Positions 1 through 7,825 of a stretch of DNA of 64,000 nt are shown here, piece after piece. The translations under genes were made by a program, and so were the position numbers. How positions within the stretch are numbered: the first letter of the stretch is position 1; each line of letters opens with the position of its first letter. This DNA comes from Flavobacterium sp. (GTDB taxonomy: Bacteria > Bacteroidota > Bacteroidia > Flavobacteriales > Flavobacteriaceae): contig NZ_SEBR01000001.1 in assembly GCF_004295795.1 (NCBI RefSeq), positions 186,001 to 250,000 on the forward strand, given 5' to 3'. Under the pieces are notes generated by a model. The model ran no database searches and was not told the origin of the DNA. It worked only from the letters and a program-made list of their open reading frames with translations.

Positions 1-1669
1 ACCCTTCATAAGACGAGTATTTTCCTTCTTCTTTCGCCAATTCCATAGACGCCGTAACGGCTGCGAAATAAAGCGTTTCGAAAACTTCCTGATTCATTTG
101 CTTGGCTTCGTCACTCGTAAACGGCATGCGCAATTTGATGAACGCATCGGCCAAACCTTGAACGCCCAATCCAACCGGACGGTGGCGCATGTTCGAGTTT
201 TCGGCTTCGATCAAAGGATAATAGTTGCGATCGATCACCTTGTTGAGGTTGCGTGTGACGCGTTTTGTCACGTCATACAACTTTTGGTGATCGAATTTCC
301 CGTTCTCGACGAACATCGGCAACGAGATCGATGCAAGGTTACAAACAGCGATTTCGTCGGGTGAAGTATACTCGATGATTTCCGTACACAAGTTGGACGA
401 ACGGATTGTTCCGAGGTTTTTCTGGTTCGATTTACGGTTCGCGGCATCTTTGTACAACATGTATGGCAAACCAGTCTCGATTTGCGACTCAAGGATTTTT
501 TCCCAGATTTCACGCGCCTTGATGGTTTTTCTTCCGCGGTTTTCCGATTCGTATTTGAGGTACAAAGCGTCGAATTCCTCACTGTGCACATCGTACAAGC
601 CCGGACATTCGTTCGGACACATCAACGTCCAATGTGCGTCGTCCTGAACGCGTTTCATGAACAAATCCGGCATCCACATGCCAAGGAACAAATCGCGTGT
701 GCGCATTTCTTCTTTTCCGTGGTTTTTTCTCAGGTCGAGGAAGTCGAAGATATCGGCGTGCCAAGGCTCGATGTAAACCGCGAACGAACCTTTTCGCTTT
801 CCGCCGCCTTGGTCAACGTAACGAGCCGTGTCGTTGTAAACGCGTAGCATCGGGACGATTCCGTTAGATGTTCCGTTTGTTCCGCGGATGTATGAACCCG
901 TAGCGCGAACATTGTGGATAGAAAGTCCGATTCCGCCAGCCGATTGTGAAATCTTGGCCGTACTTTTCAAAGTGTCGTAAATCCCGTCGATCGAATCGTC
1001 TTTCATCGCCAATAGGAAACAAGACGACATTTGCGGTTTTGGCGTTCCGGCGTTGAAAAGCGTTGGAGTTGCGTGCGTGAAGAATTTCTTCGACATCAAT
1101 TCGTAAGTCTCGATGGCCGACTCGATATCTTCCATGTGGATTCCCACGGAAACACGCATCAACATGTGTTGCGGACGCTCGACGATCTTTCCGTTGATTT
1201 TAAGCAAATACGAACGCTCGAGGGTTTTGAATCCGAAGTAATCGTAATTGAAATCGCGGTTGTAGATGATAGCCGAATCAAGTTTCTCCGAATTCGCGGT
1301 GATCACGTTGTAAACTTCGTCGCTCAACAAAGGTGCTTCCTGGCCGGTGCGAGGATTCACGTAATGATACATGTCGCTCATGGTCTCGCTGAACGACTTT
1401 TTTGTATTCTTATGTAGGTTGGAAACTGCGATACGAGCCGCGAGTTGGGCAAAATCAGGGTGACTTACAGTCATTGAAGCCGCTGTTTCGGCCGCAAGAT
1501 TGTCGAGTTCAGATGTGGTTACTCCGTCATAAAGGCCTTCGATTACACGCATGGCCACTTTTACCGGATCTACCAGATCGTTTAGGCCGTAGCACAAAAT
1601 TTTGATCCTGTCGGTGATCTTGTCGAACATTACCGGCTCTTTCTTGCCGTCTCTTTTTACTACAAACAT
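1..1669 (-). CDS. nrdA: Ribonucleoside-diphosphate reductase, alpha (large) subunit, 3' part missing
   Basis: Catalytic subunit of class Ia ribonucleotide reductase, which makes deoxyribonucleotides from ribonucleoside diphosphates in the cytosol using a radical delivered by NrdB. The ATG is at 1669 and the protein begins [13 protein letters not shown]; about 556 residues are present and the rest, including the C-terminal cysteine pair, lies beyond the left edge. Residues 1-90 look like an ATP cone, the allosteric activity site. The first redox cysteine is in SSCFLL (Cys217) and the active-site signature SNLCTEI gives Asn426, Cys428 and Glu430, so the visible catalytic residues are intact. 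nrdB lies 125 bp upstream on the same strand, so the order is nrdB-nrdA. The family assignment is secure. Confidence 0.97.
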   Translation of the reverse strand, partial: MFVVKRDGKKEPVMFDKITDRIKILCYGLNDLVDPVKVAMRVIEGLYDGVTTSELDNLAAETAASMTVSHPDFAQLAARIAVSNLHKNTKKSFSETMSDMYHYVNPRTGQEAPLLSDEVYNVITANSEKLDSAIIYNRDFNYDYFGFKTLERSYLLKINGKIVERPQHMLMRVSVGIHMEDIESAIETYELMSKKFFTHATPTLFNAGTPKPQMSSCFLLAMKDDSIDGIYDTLKSTAKISQSAGGIGLSIHNVRATGSYIRGTNGTSNGIVPMLRVYNDTARYVDQGGGKRKGSFAVYIEPWHADIFDFLDLRKNHGKEEMRTRDLFLGMWMPDLFMKRVQDDAHWTLMCPNECPGLYDVHSEEFDALYLKYESENRGRKTIKAREIWEKILESQIETGLPYMLYKDAANRKSNQKNLGTIRSSNLCTEIIEYTSPDEIAVCNLASISLPMFVENGKFDHQKLYDVTKRVTRNLNKVIDRNYYPLIEAENSNMRHRPVGLGVQGLADAFIKLRMPFTSDEAKQMNQEVFETLYFAAVTASMELAKEEGKYSSYEG

Positions 1670-1794
1670 AAGGTCACTCTTTAGAGATTAATGAAATGGT
1701 TTTGTTGCCGAAATGCGATTCCGGGTCATTCGGTACCGGACATTTCCGGGGCAATTGGCTTGGTTGTTTCCCAAGATTCGGGAATTCTGATTCT

Positions 1795-2772
1795 TTAGAA
1801 ATCGGCGTCGAAGCTGATTTTTCCGGAATCTGTGTCGGTGTTCATCACGCCCGCTTTCTGGTACTCCGAAACGCGCTTCTCGAAGAAGTTCGTCTTGCCC
1901 TGAAGCGAGATCATGTCCATGAAATCGAACGGATTGGTCACGTTGTAAACGCGATCGCATCCAAGTTCGACAAGCAAACGGTCGGTTACGAACTCGAGGT
2001 ATTGCGTCATCAGGTTCGCGTTCATTCCGATAAGACTTACCGGAAGCGACTCCGTGATGAATTCGCGCTCGATGGTCAAAGCGTCGACGATAATATCCTT
2101 GATGCGATTCTTCGGAACCTTATTCACCAAGTGATGGTTGTGCAAGTGGACGGCGAAATCACAGTGAACGCCTTCGTCTCTCGAAATCAATTCGTTTGAG
2201 AAAGTAAGTCCCGGCATCAAACCGCGTTTCTTGAGCCAGAAAATCGAACAGAACGCGCCCGAGAAGAAAATTCCTTCGACTGCGGCAAACGCGATCAGTC
2301 TTTCGGCGAATGAATCAGATTCGATCCAGCGCAACGCCCAATCTGCTTTTTTCTTGATGGCCGGAAATACGTCCAAAGCCGTGAAAAGCTGGTTTTTTTC
2401 CGCTTCGTCCTTCACGTAAGTGTCGATGAGAAGTGAATAAGTCTCGCTGTGGATGTTTTCCATCATGATCTGGAATCCGTAGAAAAACTTGGCTTCGGCA
2501 TATTGCACTTCATTTACGAAGTTTTCTGCCAGGTTCTCGTTCACGATTCCGTCAGAAGCAGCGAAAAAAGCCAAAATGTGCTTGATGAAATATTTTTCGT
2601 CGGCACTCAATTTGTTGTTCCAGTCGTTCAAGTCCTGGTGCAGGTCGATTTCTTCCGCTGTCCAGAAACTCGCCTCCATTTTCTTGTACCATTCCCAAAT
2701 ATCGTGGTGTTTTATCGGGAAAATCACAAAGCGGTTTTTGTTTTCCTGGAGTATCGGTTCTATCGCTGCCAT
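1795..2772 (-). CDS. nrdB: Ribonucleoside-diphosphate reductase, beta (radical) subunit
   Basis: Small subunit of class Ia ribonucleotide reductase; it holds the di-iron centre and tyrosyl radical that start catalysis in NrdA. The product is 325 residues from ATG 2772 ([13 protein letters not shown]). An in-frame ATG at 2871 would add a basic, low-complexity leader unlike the family, so I reject it. Metal ligands are visible in order: Asp in EEIDLHQD, Glu and His in the ENIHSETY segment, and Glu and His in RDEGVHCDF. The Tyr seven residues after the first Glu of ENIHSETY is at the position of the E. coli radical Tyr122, so this is a tyrosyl-radical (Ia) rather than a Mn/Fe (Ic) enzyme. It is probably co-transcribed with nrdA downstream. 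Confidence 0.96.
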   Translation of the reverse strand: MAAIEPILQENKNRFVIFPIKHHDIWEWYKKMEASFWTAEEIDLHQDLNDWNNKLSADEKYFIKHILAFFAASDGIVNENLAENFVNEVQYAEAKFFYGFQIMMENIHSETYSLLIDTYVKDEAEKNQLFTALDVFPAIKKKADWALRWIESDSFAERLIAFAAVEGIFFSGAFCSIFWLKKRGLMPGLTFSNELISRDEGVHCDFAVHLHNHHLVNKVPKNRIKDIIVDALTIEREFITESLPVSLIGMNANLMTQYLEFVTDRLLVELGCDRVYNVTNPFDFMDMISLQGKTNFFEKRVSEYQKAGVMNTDTDSGKISFDADF

Positions 2773-3146
2773 CGTTGTTTTTGTCTTAGAGATTTTAACA
2801 AAAATTTTTGTTTTTGTCGTGATTACAAAGATTGCCAATCGAGGCGGTTTAAAAAAGTCAAACTTTTCCACAATCGGACCTAGTTTTTAACAAATCTGTA
2901 TCCGCGAAAGCGCATTTCTACTAAACGCAAATAGTTGTAAAACAAAGGTTTACAAAACGTTAAATTTCGTGATGGCCTGTGAAATCGGCATGTTAGAAAT
3001 CGCTACGAAAACTGTTTCGCCAAAAAAAACGCCTTCTGAAATGATACGAGTTTACACAAAAAGTGATTGTCGGAAGAAAAACTTCGTGTCGAATTCGGTC
3101 GTTGTATTTTTGTTGTTTTCACCGATGGATTTCTGTTCATAGGATA
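2773..3146. other. Divergent intergenic region nrdB / SRPBCC gene
   Basis: This 370-bp A+T-rich spacer separates the divergently read nrdB and SRPBCC genes. It should carry the nrdB promoter, but I find no exact TAnnTTTG box on the minus strand and no convincing NrdR box pair. No coding potential is evident on either strand. Confidence 0.5.
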
Positions 3147-3154
3147 TAACTTTG
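3147..3154 (+). promoter_or_regulatory. -7 promoter box TAACTTTG
   Basis: Exact match to the Bacteroidota -7 consensus TAnnTTTG, 18 nt upstream of ATG 3173. It overlaps the only other possible start, a TTG at 3152, which argues that the ATG is used. Confidence 0.65.
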
Positions 3155-3172
3155 AGTATAAAAATCCGAATT

Positions 3173-3595
3173 ATGGAAATAGTAAGCAAAAGGGAATTTA
3201 ATTATCCGATAAACAAGCTTTGGAGCGCGTGGACGAATCCCGGTCACCTAAAAAATTGGTGGGGACCAAACGGTTTTACGAACACTTTTCACGAATTCGA
3301 TTTTACCGTCGGCGGTCGTTGGCGTTTCACGATGCACGGACCCGAAAAAGGCAATTATGAGAACGAAGTCGCGTTCAAGGTCATCGATTTTGAAAAACGG
3401 ATCGAGTGGGATCGCATCACGCAGCCGTATTTTTACGTGACGGTCTTGTTTGAAAAAATAGGCGATGAAAGGACTTTGGTGACTTTTTTGATGAAATTTT
3501 ACGAGCGGAAAGTGTACGACACCCTCATCAAGTTCGCTCCTGAAAAGAACGAGGAGAATTTCGACAAGCTGGAATCTGAGCTTTTGCGGATGTGA
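3173..3595 (+). CDS. SRPBCC / AHSA1-family protein
   Basis: Small START-like (SRPBCC superfamily, AHSA1 group) protein of 140 residues, probably cytosolic and ligand-binding; the exact ligand or role cannot be read from the sequence. Features seen are the N-terminal strand pattern (VSKREFNYPINKLWSAWTNP), the W-W-GP motif in LKNWWGPNGF, the glycine-rich turn FTVGGRWRFTMHGP and a C-terminal amphipathic helix after KFAPEKN. A TTG start at 3152 would add seven residues but lies inside the promoter box. It is a single-gene unit, divergent from nrdB. Related proteins are often annotated as polyketide cyclases or toxin-resistance proteins; I do not adopt either function. Confidence 0.85.
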   Translation: MEIVSKREFNYPINKLWSAWTNPGHLKNWWGPNGFTNTFHEFDFTVGGRWRFTMHGPEKGNYENEVAFKVIDFEKRIEWDRITQPYFYVTVLFEKIGDERTLVTFLMKFYERKVYDTLIKFAPEKNEENFDKLESELLRM

Positions 3596-3742
3596 TTTTT
3601 AGGCGCTGAACCAAAAATTCGGCTACACTTTATTATATAGGATTAGTTTCGTTTGAGTCGACAACTCGTTGATTTTCAGAATTCGTCAAAATTGGTTAAT
3701 AACTTCCGGGTTCTTTTAAAGCTGATTCCGAAGCGCGATTGC

Positions 3743-3750
3743 TAAATTTG
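3743..3750 (+). promoter_or_regulatory. -7 promoter box TAAATTTG
   Basis: Exact TAnnTTTG match ending 19 nt before ATG 3770 of the flavin-reductase-like gene. Confidence 0.6.
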
Positions 3751-3769
3751 CCGCAAACCTATTTGAAGC

Positions 3770-4648
3770 ATGATCAGTATCGTTCCGGGCGAAATGACAA
3801 CCCAGAAATTGCACGGTTATCTGCAATCGTCGGTCGGGCCGCGTCCTATCGCTTTTGCGAGCACCGTTGACGCTGACGGGAATCCGAATTTGTCGCCTTT
3901 CAGTTTTTTCAACCTGTTCAGCTCGAATCCGCCGATATTGATTTTTTCGCCTTCGAGACGCGTTCGCGACAATACGGTCAAACACACGTTGACTAACGCC
4001 GATGCGACAAGGGAAGTTGTAATCAATGTGGTCAATTTTGACATCGTGCAACAAGCGTCGTTGTCGAGTACGGAATATGCCGATGGTGTGAACGAGTTCG
4101 TGAAAGCGGGCTTGACGCCGATTGTATCCGATTTGGTGAAACCGTTCCGCGTAGCAGAATCGCCGGTTCAGTTCGAGTGTAAAGTCAACGAGATAATCAG
4201 TCTCGGAAACGAAGGCGGAGCCGGAAACCTGATCATTTGCGAGGTTTTGAAAATGCATATATCCGAAGAAATCCTCGATGAAAACGGAAATATCGACCAA
4301 CACAAAATAGATTTGGTATCGCGACTCGGGGCGAATTGGTATTCGAGATCGAACGAAGGTTTGTTCGAAGTCCCGAAACCGCTCACGACTTTGGGTATAG
4401 GCGTTGATGCGATTCCGGACAAAATCCGCAAAAGCGAAATCTTCAACGGCAACGACTTTGGAATTCTCGGAAACGTCGAAGCCTTGCCAACCGAAGAAGA
4501 AGTCGCTATCTTTGTAAAGGACGATTTCGAGGTCAAAGGCGTGCTGAGTTCGGGTGACGAAACAAAGCAACACGAGCTGGCCAAGAGATACATAGATAAT
4601 AATGAGGTGCTTTCCGCCTGGAAAGTCTTATTGGCCAAAAGAGTTTAA
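3770..4648 (+). CDS. Flavin reductase-like (FMN-binding split-barrel) protein
   Basis: A 292-residue protein of the flavin-reductase-like FMN-binding split-barrel family, cytosolic. The first ~205 residues carry the family signature: SSVGPRPIAFASTVDADG, then NLSPFSFFNLFSSNPP and the phosphate-contacting FSPSRR segment. Beyond it there is a C-terminal tail of about 85 residues rich in acidic residues (EALPTEEEVAIFVKDD) that is not part of the barrel. Family members reduce or bind FMN for partner oxygenases; no partner gene is nearby, so the substrate is unknown. It has its own promoter and is followed 18 bp later by the DUF3127 gene, with which it may be co-transcribed. Confidence 0.88.
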   Translation: MISIVPGEMTTQKLHGYLQSSVGPRPIAFASTVDADGNPNLSPFSFFNLFSSNPPILIFSPSRRVRDNTVKHTLTNADATREVVINVVNFDIVQQASLSSTEYADGVNEFVKAGLTPIVSDLVKPFRVAESPVQFECKVNEIISLGNEGGAGNLIICEVLKMHISEEILDENGNIDQHKIDLVSRLGANWYSRSNEGLFEVPKPLTTLGIGVDAIPDKIRKSEIFNGNDFGILGNVEALPTEEEVAIFVKDDFEVKGVLSSGDETKQHELAKRYIDNNEVLSAWKVLLAKRV

Positions 4649-4666
4649 AATTAAAGAAGAGAAAAA

Positions 4667-5098
4667 ATGGAAGTTACAGGAAAAATCAGGTTGATCAACC
4701 CAACCCAACAGGTGAGTGCCTCGTTCAAGAAAAGAGAATTGGTAGTGACGACAGATGAGCAATATCCGCAGCACATCATGGTCGAGTTCACGCAAGACAA
4801 AACAGATATGCTCGATTCATACCGTCCGGGAGAAGACGTGAAAGTTTCGATCAACTTGCGCGGACGCGAATGGGTTTCGCCACAAGGAGAAACGCGTTAT
4901 TTCAATACGATCCAAGGTTGGAGAATCGAGCGCGCACAAGCCGATGCTCCACAACAATATCAGCAACAACAGCCACAATATCAGCAAGCGCCGCCGCAAT
5001 ACCAGCAGCAAGCACCTCAAGCGCCACAAGCGCCGGCTCAACCGTTTGCTCCGGCTCAAAATTTTAACGAACAAGAACACGACGATCTTCCTTTCTAG
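4667..5098 (+). CDS. DUF3127 protein with SSB-like acidic C-terminal tip
   Basis: A 143-residue protein in three parts. Residues 1-87 are a compact beta-rich domain matching DUF3127, a Bacteroidota family resembling an OB fold (MEVTGKIRLINPTQQ at the start, INLRGREW near the end). Residues about 88-130 form a low-complexity linker of Gln, Pro and Ala. The last residues are acidic and end DDLPF, closely matching the D-D-D-I/L-P-F tip by which single-stranded DNA-binding proteins recruit repair and replication partners. The fold, linker and tip together give the architecture of SSB, but this is not the classical SSB sequence. A role in single-stranded DNA metabolism is inference. The terminator at 5121-5153 closes the unit. 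Confidence 0.85.
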   Translation: MEVTGKIRLINPTQQVSASFKKRELVVTTDEQYPQHIMVEFTQDKTDMLDSYRPGEDVKVSINLRGREWVSPQGETRYFNTIQGWRIERAQADAPQQYQQQQPQYQQAPPQYQQQAPQAPQAPAQPFAPAQNFNEQEHDDLPF

Positions 5099-5120
5099 GC
5101 GATTGCCGATTTTTGAATAC

Positions 5121-5153
5121 AACCCGGAGTTTCGCGACTGCCGGGTTTTTTAT
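5121..5153 (+). terminator. Rho-independent terminator after the DUF3127 gene
   Basis: Arms AACCCGG and CCGGGTT, with an inner AGT/ACT pairing and one bulged G, are followed by a run of six or more T. It lies 22 bp after the DUF3127 stop. Confidence 0.8.
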
Positions 5154-5168
5154 ATGTAATTGTAAAGA

Positions 5169-5804
5169 ATGTACTTCCTTTCCAAAGAACTTATTTTTCC
5201 CGATGTAGCCGAAGCCGATGCCGACGGATTGCTTGCCGTGGGCGGAGATTTGTCAACCGAAAGACTTTTGATGGCTTACCGGAATGGCATTTTTCCGTGG
5301 TTCAATCCCGATGACCCGATTTTGTGGTGGTCGCCTGATCCGAGAATGGTTTTGCTTTTCGACAATCTGATTGTTTCCAAGAGCATGAGAAGTGTTTTGA
5401 AAAAGCAGGTTTTCGAAATCACGTTCAACAAGGACTTCGAAGGCGTGATTTCCAATTGCCAAAAAGCGCCGCGTCCAGGCCAAAACGGCACTTGGCTGAC
5501 CGATGAAATGAAAGCGGCTTATGTGGAACTGCACAAGCTCGGACACGCAAAATCAGTAGAAACCTGGCAAAACGGCGAACTTGTAGGCGGACTTTACGGC
5601 ATCGATCTTGGCAATGTGTTTTGTGGCGAAAGTATGTTCTCGAAAGTATCGAATGCGTCAAAAGCGGCTTTTATCAGTTTGGCCAAAAAACTTCAGGCCG
5701 AAAATTATTTGTTGCTCGATTGCCAAATCCACAACGATCATTTGGAAAGTTTGGGTTGTCGCGAAATTCCGCGCTCCCTGTTCATTAGAGCGTTGAAATC
5801 ATAA
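5169..5804 (+). CDS. aat: Leucyl/phenylalanyl-tRNA--protein transferase
   Basis: N-end-rule enzyme (211 residues, normal length) that transfers Leu or Phe from aminoacyl-tRNA to proteins with N-terminal Arg or Lys, marking them for ClpS/ClpAP degradation. Family signatures are clear: GGDLSTERLLMAYRNGIFPW near the N terminus, WWSPDPRMVL, GGLYGIDLGNVFCGESMFS around the peptide-binding site, and LLDCQIHNDHLESLGCREIP towards the C terminus. The start MYFLSKELIFPDV aligns with the usual N terminus. A terminator precedes it, so it should have its own promoter, although no exact TAnnTTTG box is visible in the 15 bp left. Confidence 0.95.
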   Translation: MYFLSKELIFPDVAEADADGLLAVGGDLSTERLLMAYRNGIFPWFNPDDPILWWSPDPRMVLLFDNLIVSKSMRSVLKKQVFEITFNKDFEGVISNCQKAPRPGQNGTWLTDEMKAAYVELHKLGHAKSVETWQNGELVGGLYGIDLGNVFCGESMFSKVSNASKAAFISLAKKLQAENYLLLDCQIHNDHLESLGCREIPRSLFIRALKS

Positions 5805-5853
5805 TTTTCATCGAAAATATATTTCGACCCCCATTTTTTAAAGGGTAATGAAA

Positions 5854-5861
5854 TATATTTG
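5854..5861 (+). promoter_or_regulatory. -7 promoter box TATATTTG for ald
   Basis: Exact TAnnTTTG match 22 nt upstream of ATG 5884. It lies inside the longer reading frame that opens at 5848, which shows that the upstream ATG cannot be the real start. Confidence 0.7.
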
Positions 5862-5883
5862 GTCGAATTTAAAAATCGACCCC

Positions 5884-6975
5884 ATGAAAATCGGAGTGCC
5901 AAAGGAAATCAAGAACAATGAGAACCGTGTCGGCATGACTCCGGCGGGTGTTTATGAATTGGTAAAAAACGGACACACCGTTTATGTACAATCTACGGCG
6001 GGCGACGGCAGCGGATTTTTCGACGACGACTATCTTTCGGTAGGAGCGAACCTTGTTCCAGATATTGAAACTGTGTACGAGCTGGCCGAAATGATCGTCA
6101 AGGTCAAAGAACCAATCGCGCAAGAATATCCGCTGATTAAACCCGGACAAATCCTTTTCACTTATTTCCACTTCGCCTCAAGCATGGAATTGACCCAGGC
6201 CATGATCGAAAGCAAAGCCGTATGCATCGCCTATGAAACGGTCGAAGATACAGATGGAACTTTGCCGCTGCTCACGCCAATGAGCGAAGTCGCGGGAAGA
6301 ATGGCGATCCAGCAAGGCGCGAAATATCTCGAGAAACCAATCAAAGGCCGAGGCGTTTTGCTCGGTGGCGTTCCCGGAGTTCCGCCGGGGAAAGTTTTGG
6401 TTCTGGGCGCGGGCGTCGTAGGAATCCAGGCCGCGAAAATGGCTGCCGGACTTGGAGCTCACGTGACGATTCTCGACATCAACATGAAACGGCTGCGACA
6501 CGTGAACGATGTCATGCCAAGCCACGTCGTTACGGAATATTCGAGTGAATACAACATCCGAAGACATATAAAAAATCACGATCTCATCGTTGGCGGCGTA
6601 CTCATAAAAGGTGGGAAAGCGCCAAAACTCATCACTCGCGAAATGCTCAAGGAAATGCGTCCGGGCACGGTTTTGGTCGACGTGGCCGTTGATCAAGGCG
6701 GTTGTTTTGAGACGACGCGCGCAACGACACACGAAGATCCGACATACATCATCGACGATATCGTACATTATTGCGTTGCCAACATGCCGGGCGCCGTGCC
6801 TTACACCTCGACTTTGGCGTTGACGAATGTGACTTTGCCTTACGTTTTGAAACTCGCGAATCTTGGTTACGAAACAGCTTGCGCGAAAAATCCGGAGTTG
6901 GCCAAAGGCTTGAATATCGTTGGAGGCGAGATCGTTTATGAGGAAATCAAGGAGTTTTTCGAGGCGAATGTTTAG
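5884..6975 (+). CDS. ald: Alanine dehydrogenase
   Basis: NAD-dependent L-alanine dehydrogenase (363 residues), interconverting alanine with pyruvate and ammonia in the cytosol. The N terminus MKIGVPKEIKNNENRVGMTP is diagnostic of the AlaDH/PNT family and includes the pyruvate-binding Arg. The Rossmann loop VLVLGAGVVGIQAAKMAAGLGA lies near residue 175, and DVAVDQGGCFETTRATTHEDP follows in the substrate domain. I start at the second ATG: the first (5848) adds twelve atypical residues and precedes the promoter box at 5854-5861. The gene converges with the transporter at 7048-7710; I see no terminator in the 72-bp gap. Confidence 0.96.
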   Translation: MKIGVPKEIKNNENRVGMTPAGVYELVKNGHTVYVQSTAGDGSGFFDDDYLSVGANLVPDIETVYELAEMIVKVKEPIAQEYPLIKPGQILFTYFHFASSMELTQAMIESKAVCIAYETVEDTDGTLPLLTPMSEVAGRMAIQQGAKYLEKPIKGRGVLLGGVPGVPPGKVLVLGAGVVGIQAAKMAAGLGAHVTILDINMKRLRHVNDVMPSHVVTEYSSEYNIRRHIKNHDLIVGGVLIKGGKAPKLITREMLKEMRPGTVLVDVAVDQGGCFETTRATTHEDPTYIIDDIVHYCVANMPGAVPYTSTLALTNVTLPYVLKLANLGYETACAKNPELAKGLNIVGGEIVYEEIKEFFEANV

Positions 6976-7047
6976 TTGACCAGACCAGGAATCCAGATTT
7001 TGGCCGACCGAAATGCGACAGGAATTCGAATTCAGACCGAATTTGAG

Positions 7048-7710
7048 TTATTCGGAAACATCTTCATCCGAAGGCACGTATTTTCCTATCAACCAATGCG
7101 CCAAATAAATCATGGGCGTCAACAGGATCGCGATTCCCAATTTTACCGAATAACCCGTGAATCCGGACTTCACAAAGGTTTGGAAGTCGATTTTTCCGGT
7201 CATGTAGAACGCGATGCCGAGTACGATAAAACTGTCGAAAAGCTGCGAAATCACCGTCGATCCCGTTGTTCGCAACCAAATCATTTTGTGTCCGGTTTTG
7301 CTTTTGACGAAATGGAAAATCGTGACATCGATCAACTGGGAAACGATAAAAGCGACAATACTTCCGACAATTATCCACATACTTTGGCCAAAGACCGCCG
7401 TGAATTGCGCATCGGTTACATTTTCTTTCAGACCTGCAGCCGGAATCCGCAAGGCGAACAAAAGCACTAAAAAACAATAAGCGATCAATCCGGCGGTGAT
7501 GAACGAAAGTCGGCGGACGCCTTTTTGTCCAAAGTATTCGTTGATCAAATCGGTGGTCAAAAAAACGATCGGCCACGGCAAAATTCCTATGCTCATGACT
7601 GCATCGCCCACGTAAATCAGTTTTCCGCCAATGAGTTCGGCCACGACGGCATTTGTGATGAAAATGCCCGCCAAAATGACGAACAGCGTATCTTTTCTGG
7701 TTTTGAACAT
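7048..7710 (-). CDS. Queuosine precursor transporter (YhhQ/QPTR family)
   Basis: Integral membrane protein of 220 residues with about six hydrophobic segments, matching the YhhQ (VUT, queuosine precursor transporter) family. Typical features are the early segment FVILAGIFITNAVVAELIGGK, the charged loop TTDLINEYFGQKGVRRL, and the DVTIFHFVKSKTGHKMIWLRTTGSTVISQ region with GSTVISQLFDS before the last helices. Family members take up queuine/preQ precursors for tRNA modification. queG, acting late in de novo queuosine synthesis, is also in this window (53489-54409) but far away. It reads in the same direction as the TraB-like gene 115 bp upstream and may be co-transcribed with it. Confidence 0.87.
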   Translation of the reverse strand: MFKTRKDTLFVILAGIFITNAVVAELIGGKLIYVGDAVMSIGILPWPIVFLTTDLINEYFGQKGVRRLSFITAGLIAYCFLVLLFALRIPAAGLKENVTDAQFTAVFGQSMWIIVGSIVAFIVSQLIDVTIFHFVKSKTGHKMIWLRTTGSTVISQLFDSFIVLGIAFYMTGKIDFQTFVKSGFTGYSVKLGIAILLTPMIYLAHWLIGKYVPSDEDVSE

Positions 7711-7825
7711 TTAGATCATGGATTTGTTGAAACTGGCGTCGAGGTGATTGTAAACCATTTCTGAGGCTTACATTTGTGCATAAATTCTGGTGGAGCCGAT
7801 GAATTTAAAGCCGCGGTTTTAAGGT

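Noticed and set aside
2773..3146. NrdR-box search upstream of nrdB
   Set aside because: No pair of sites resembling the NrdR consensus was found, so no operator is claimed.
3716..4573. 285-codon minus-strand frame opposite the flavin-reductase-like gene
   Set aside because: Opposite a well-supported gene with a promoter; no recognisable domain.
7769..7776. Plus-strand TACATTTG box between the transporter and TraB-like genes
   Set aside because: Matches the -7 consensus, but no plus-strand gene follows; an antisense RNA is possible yet unsupported.
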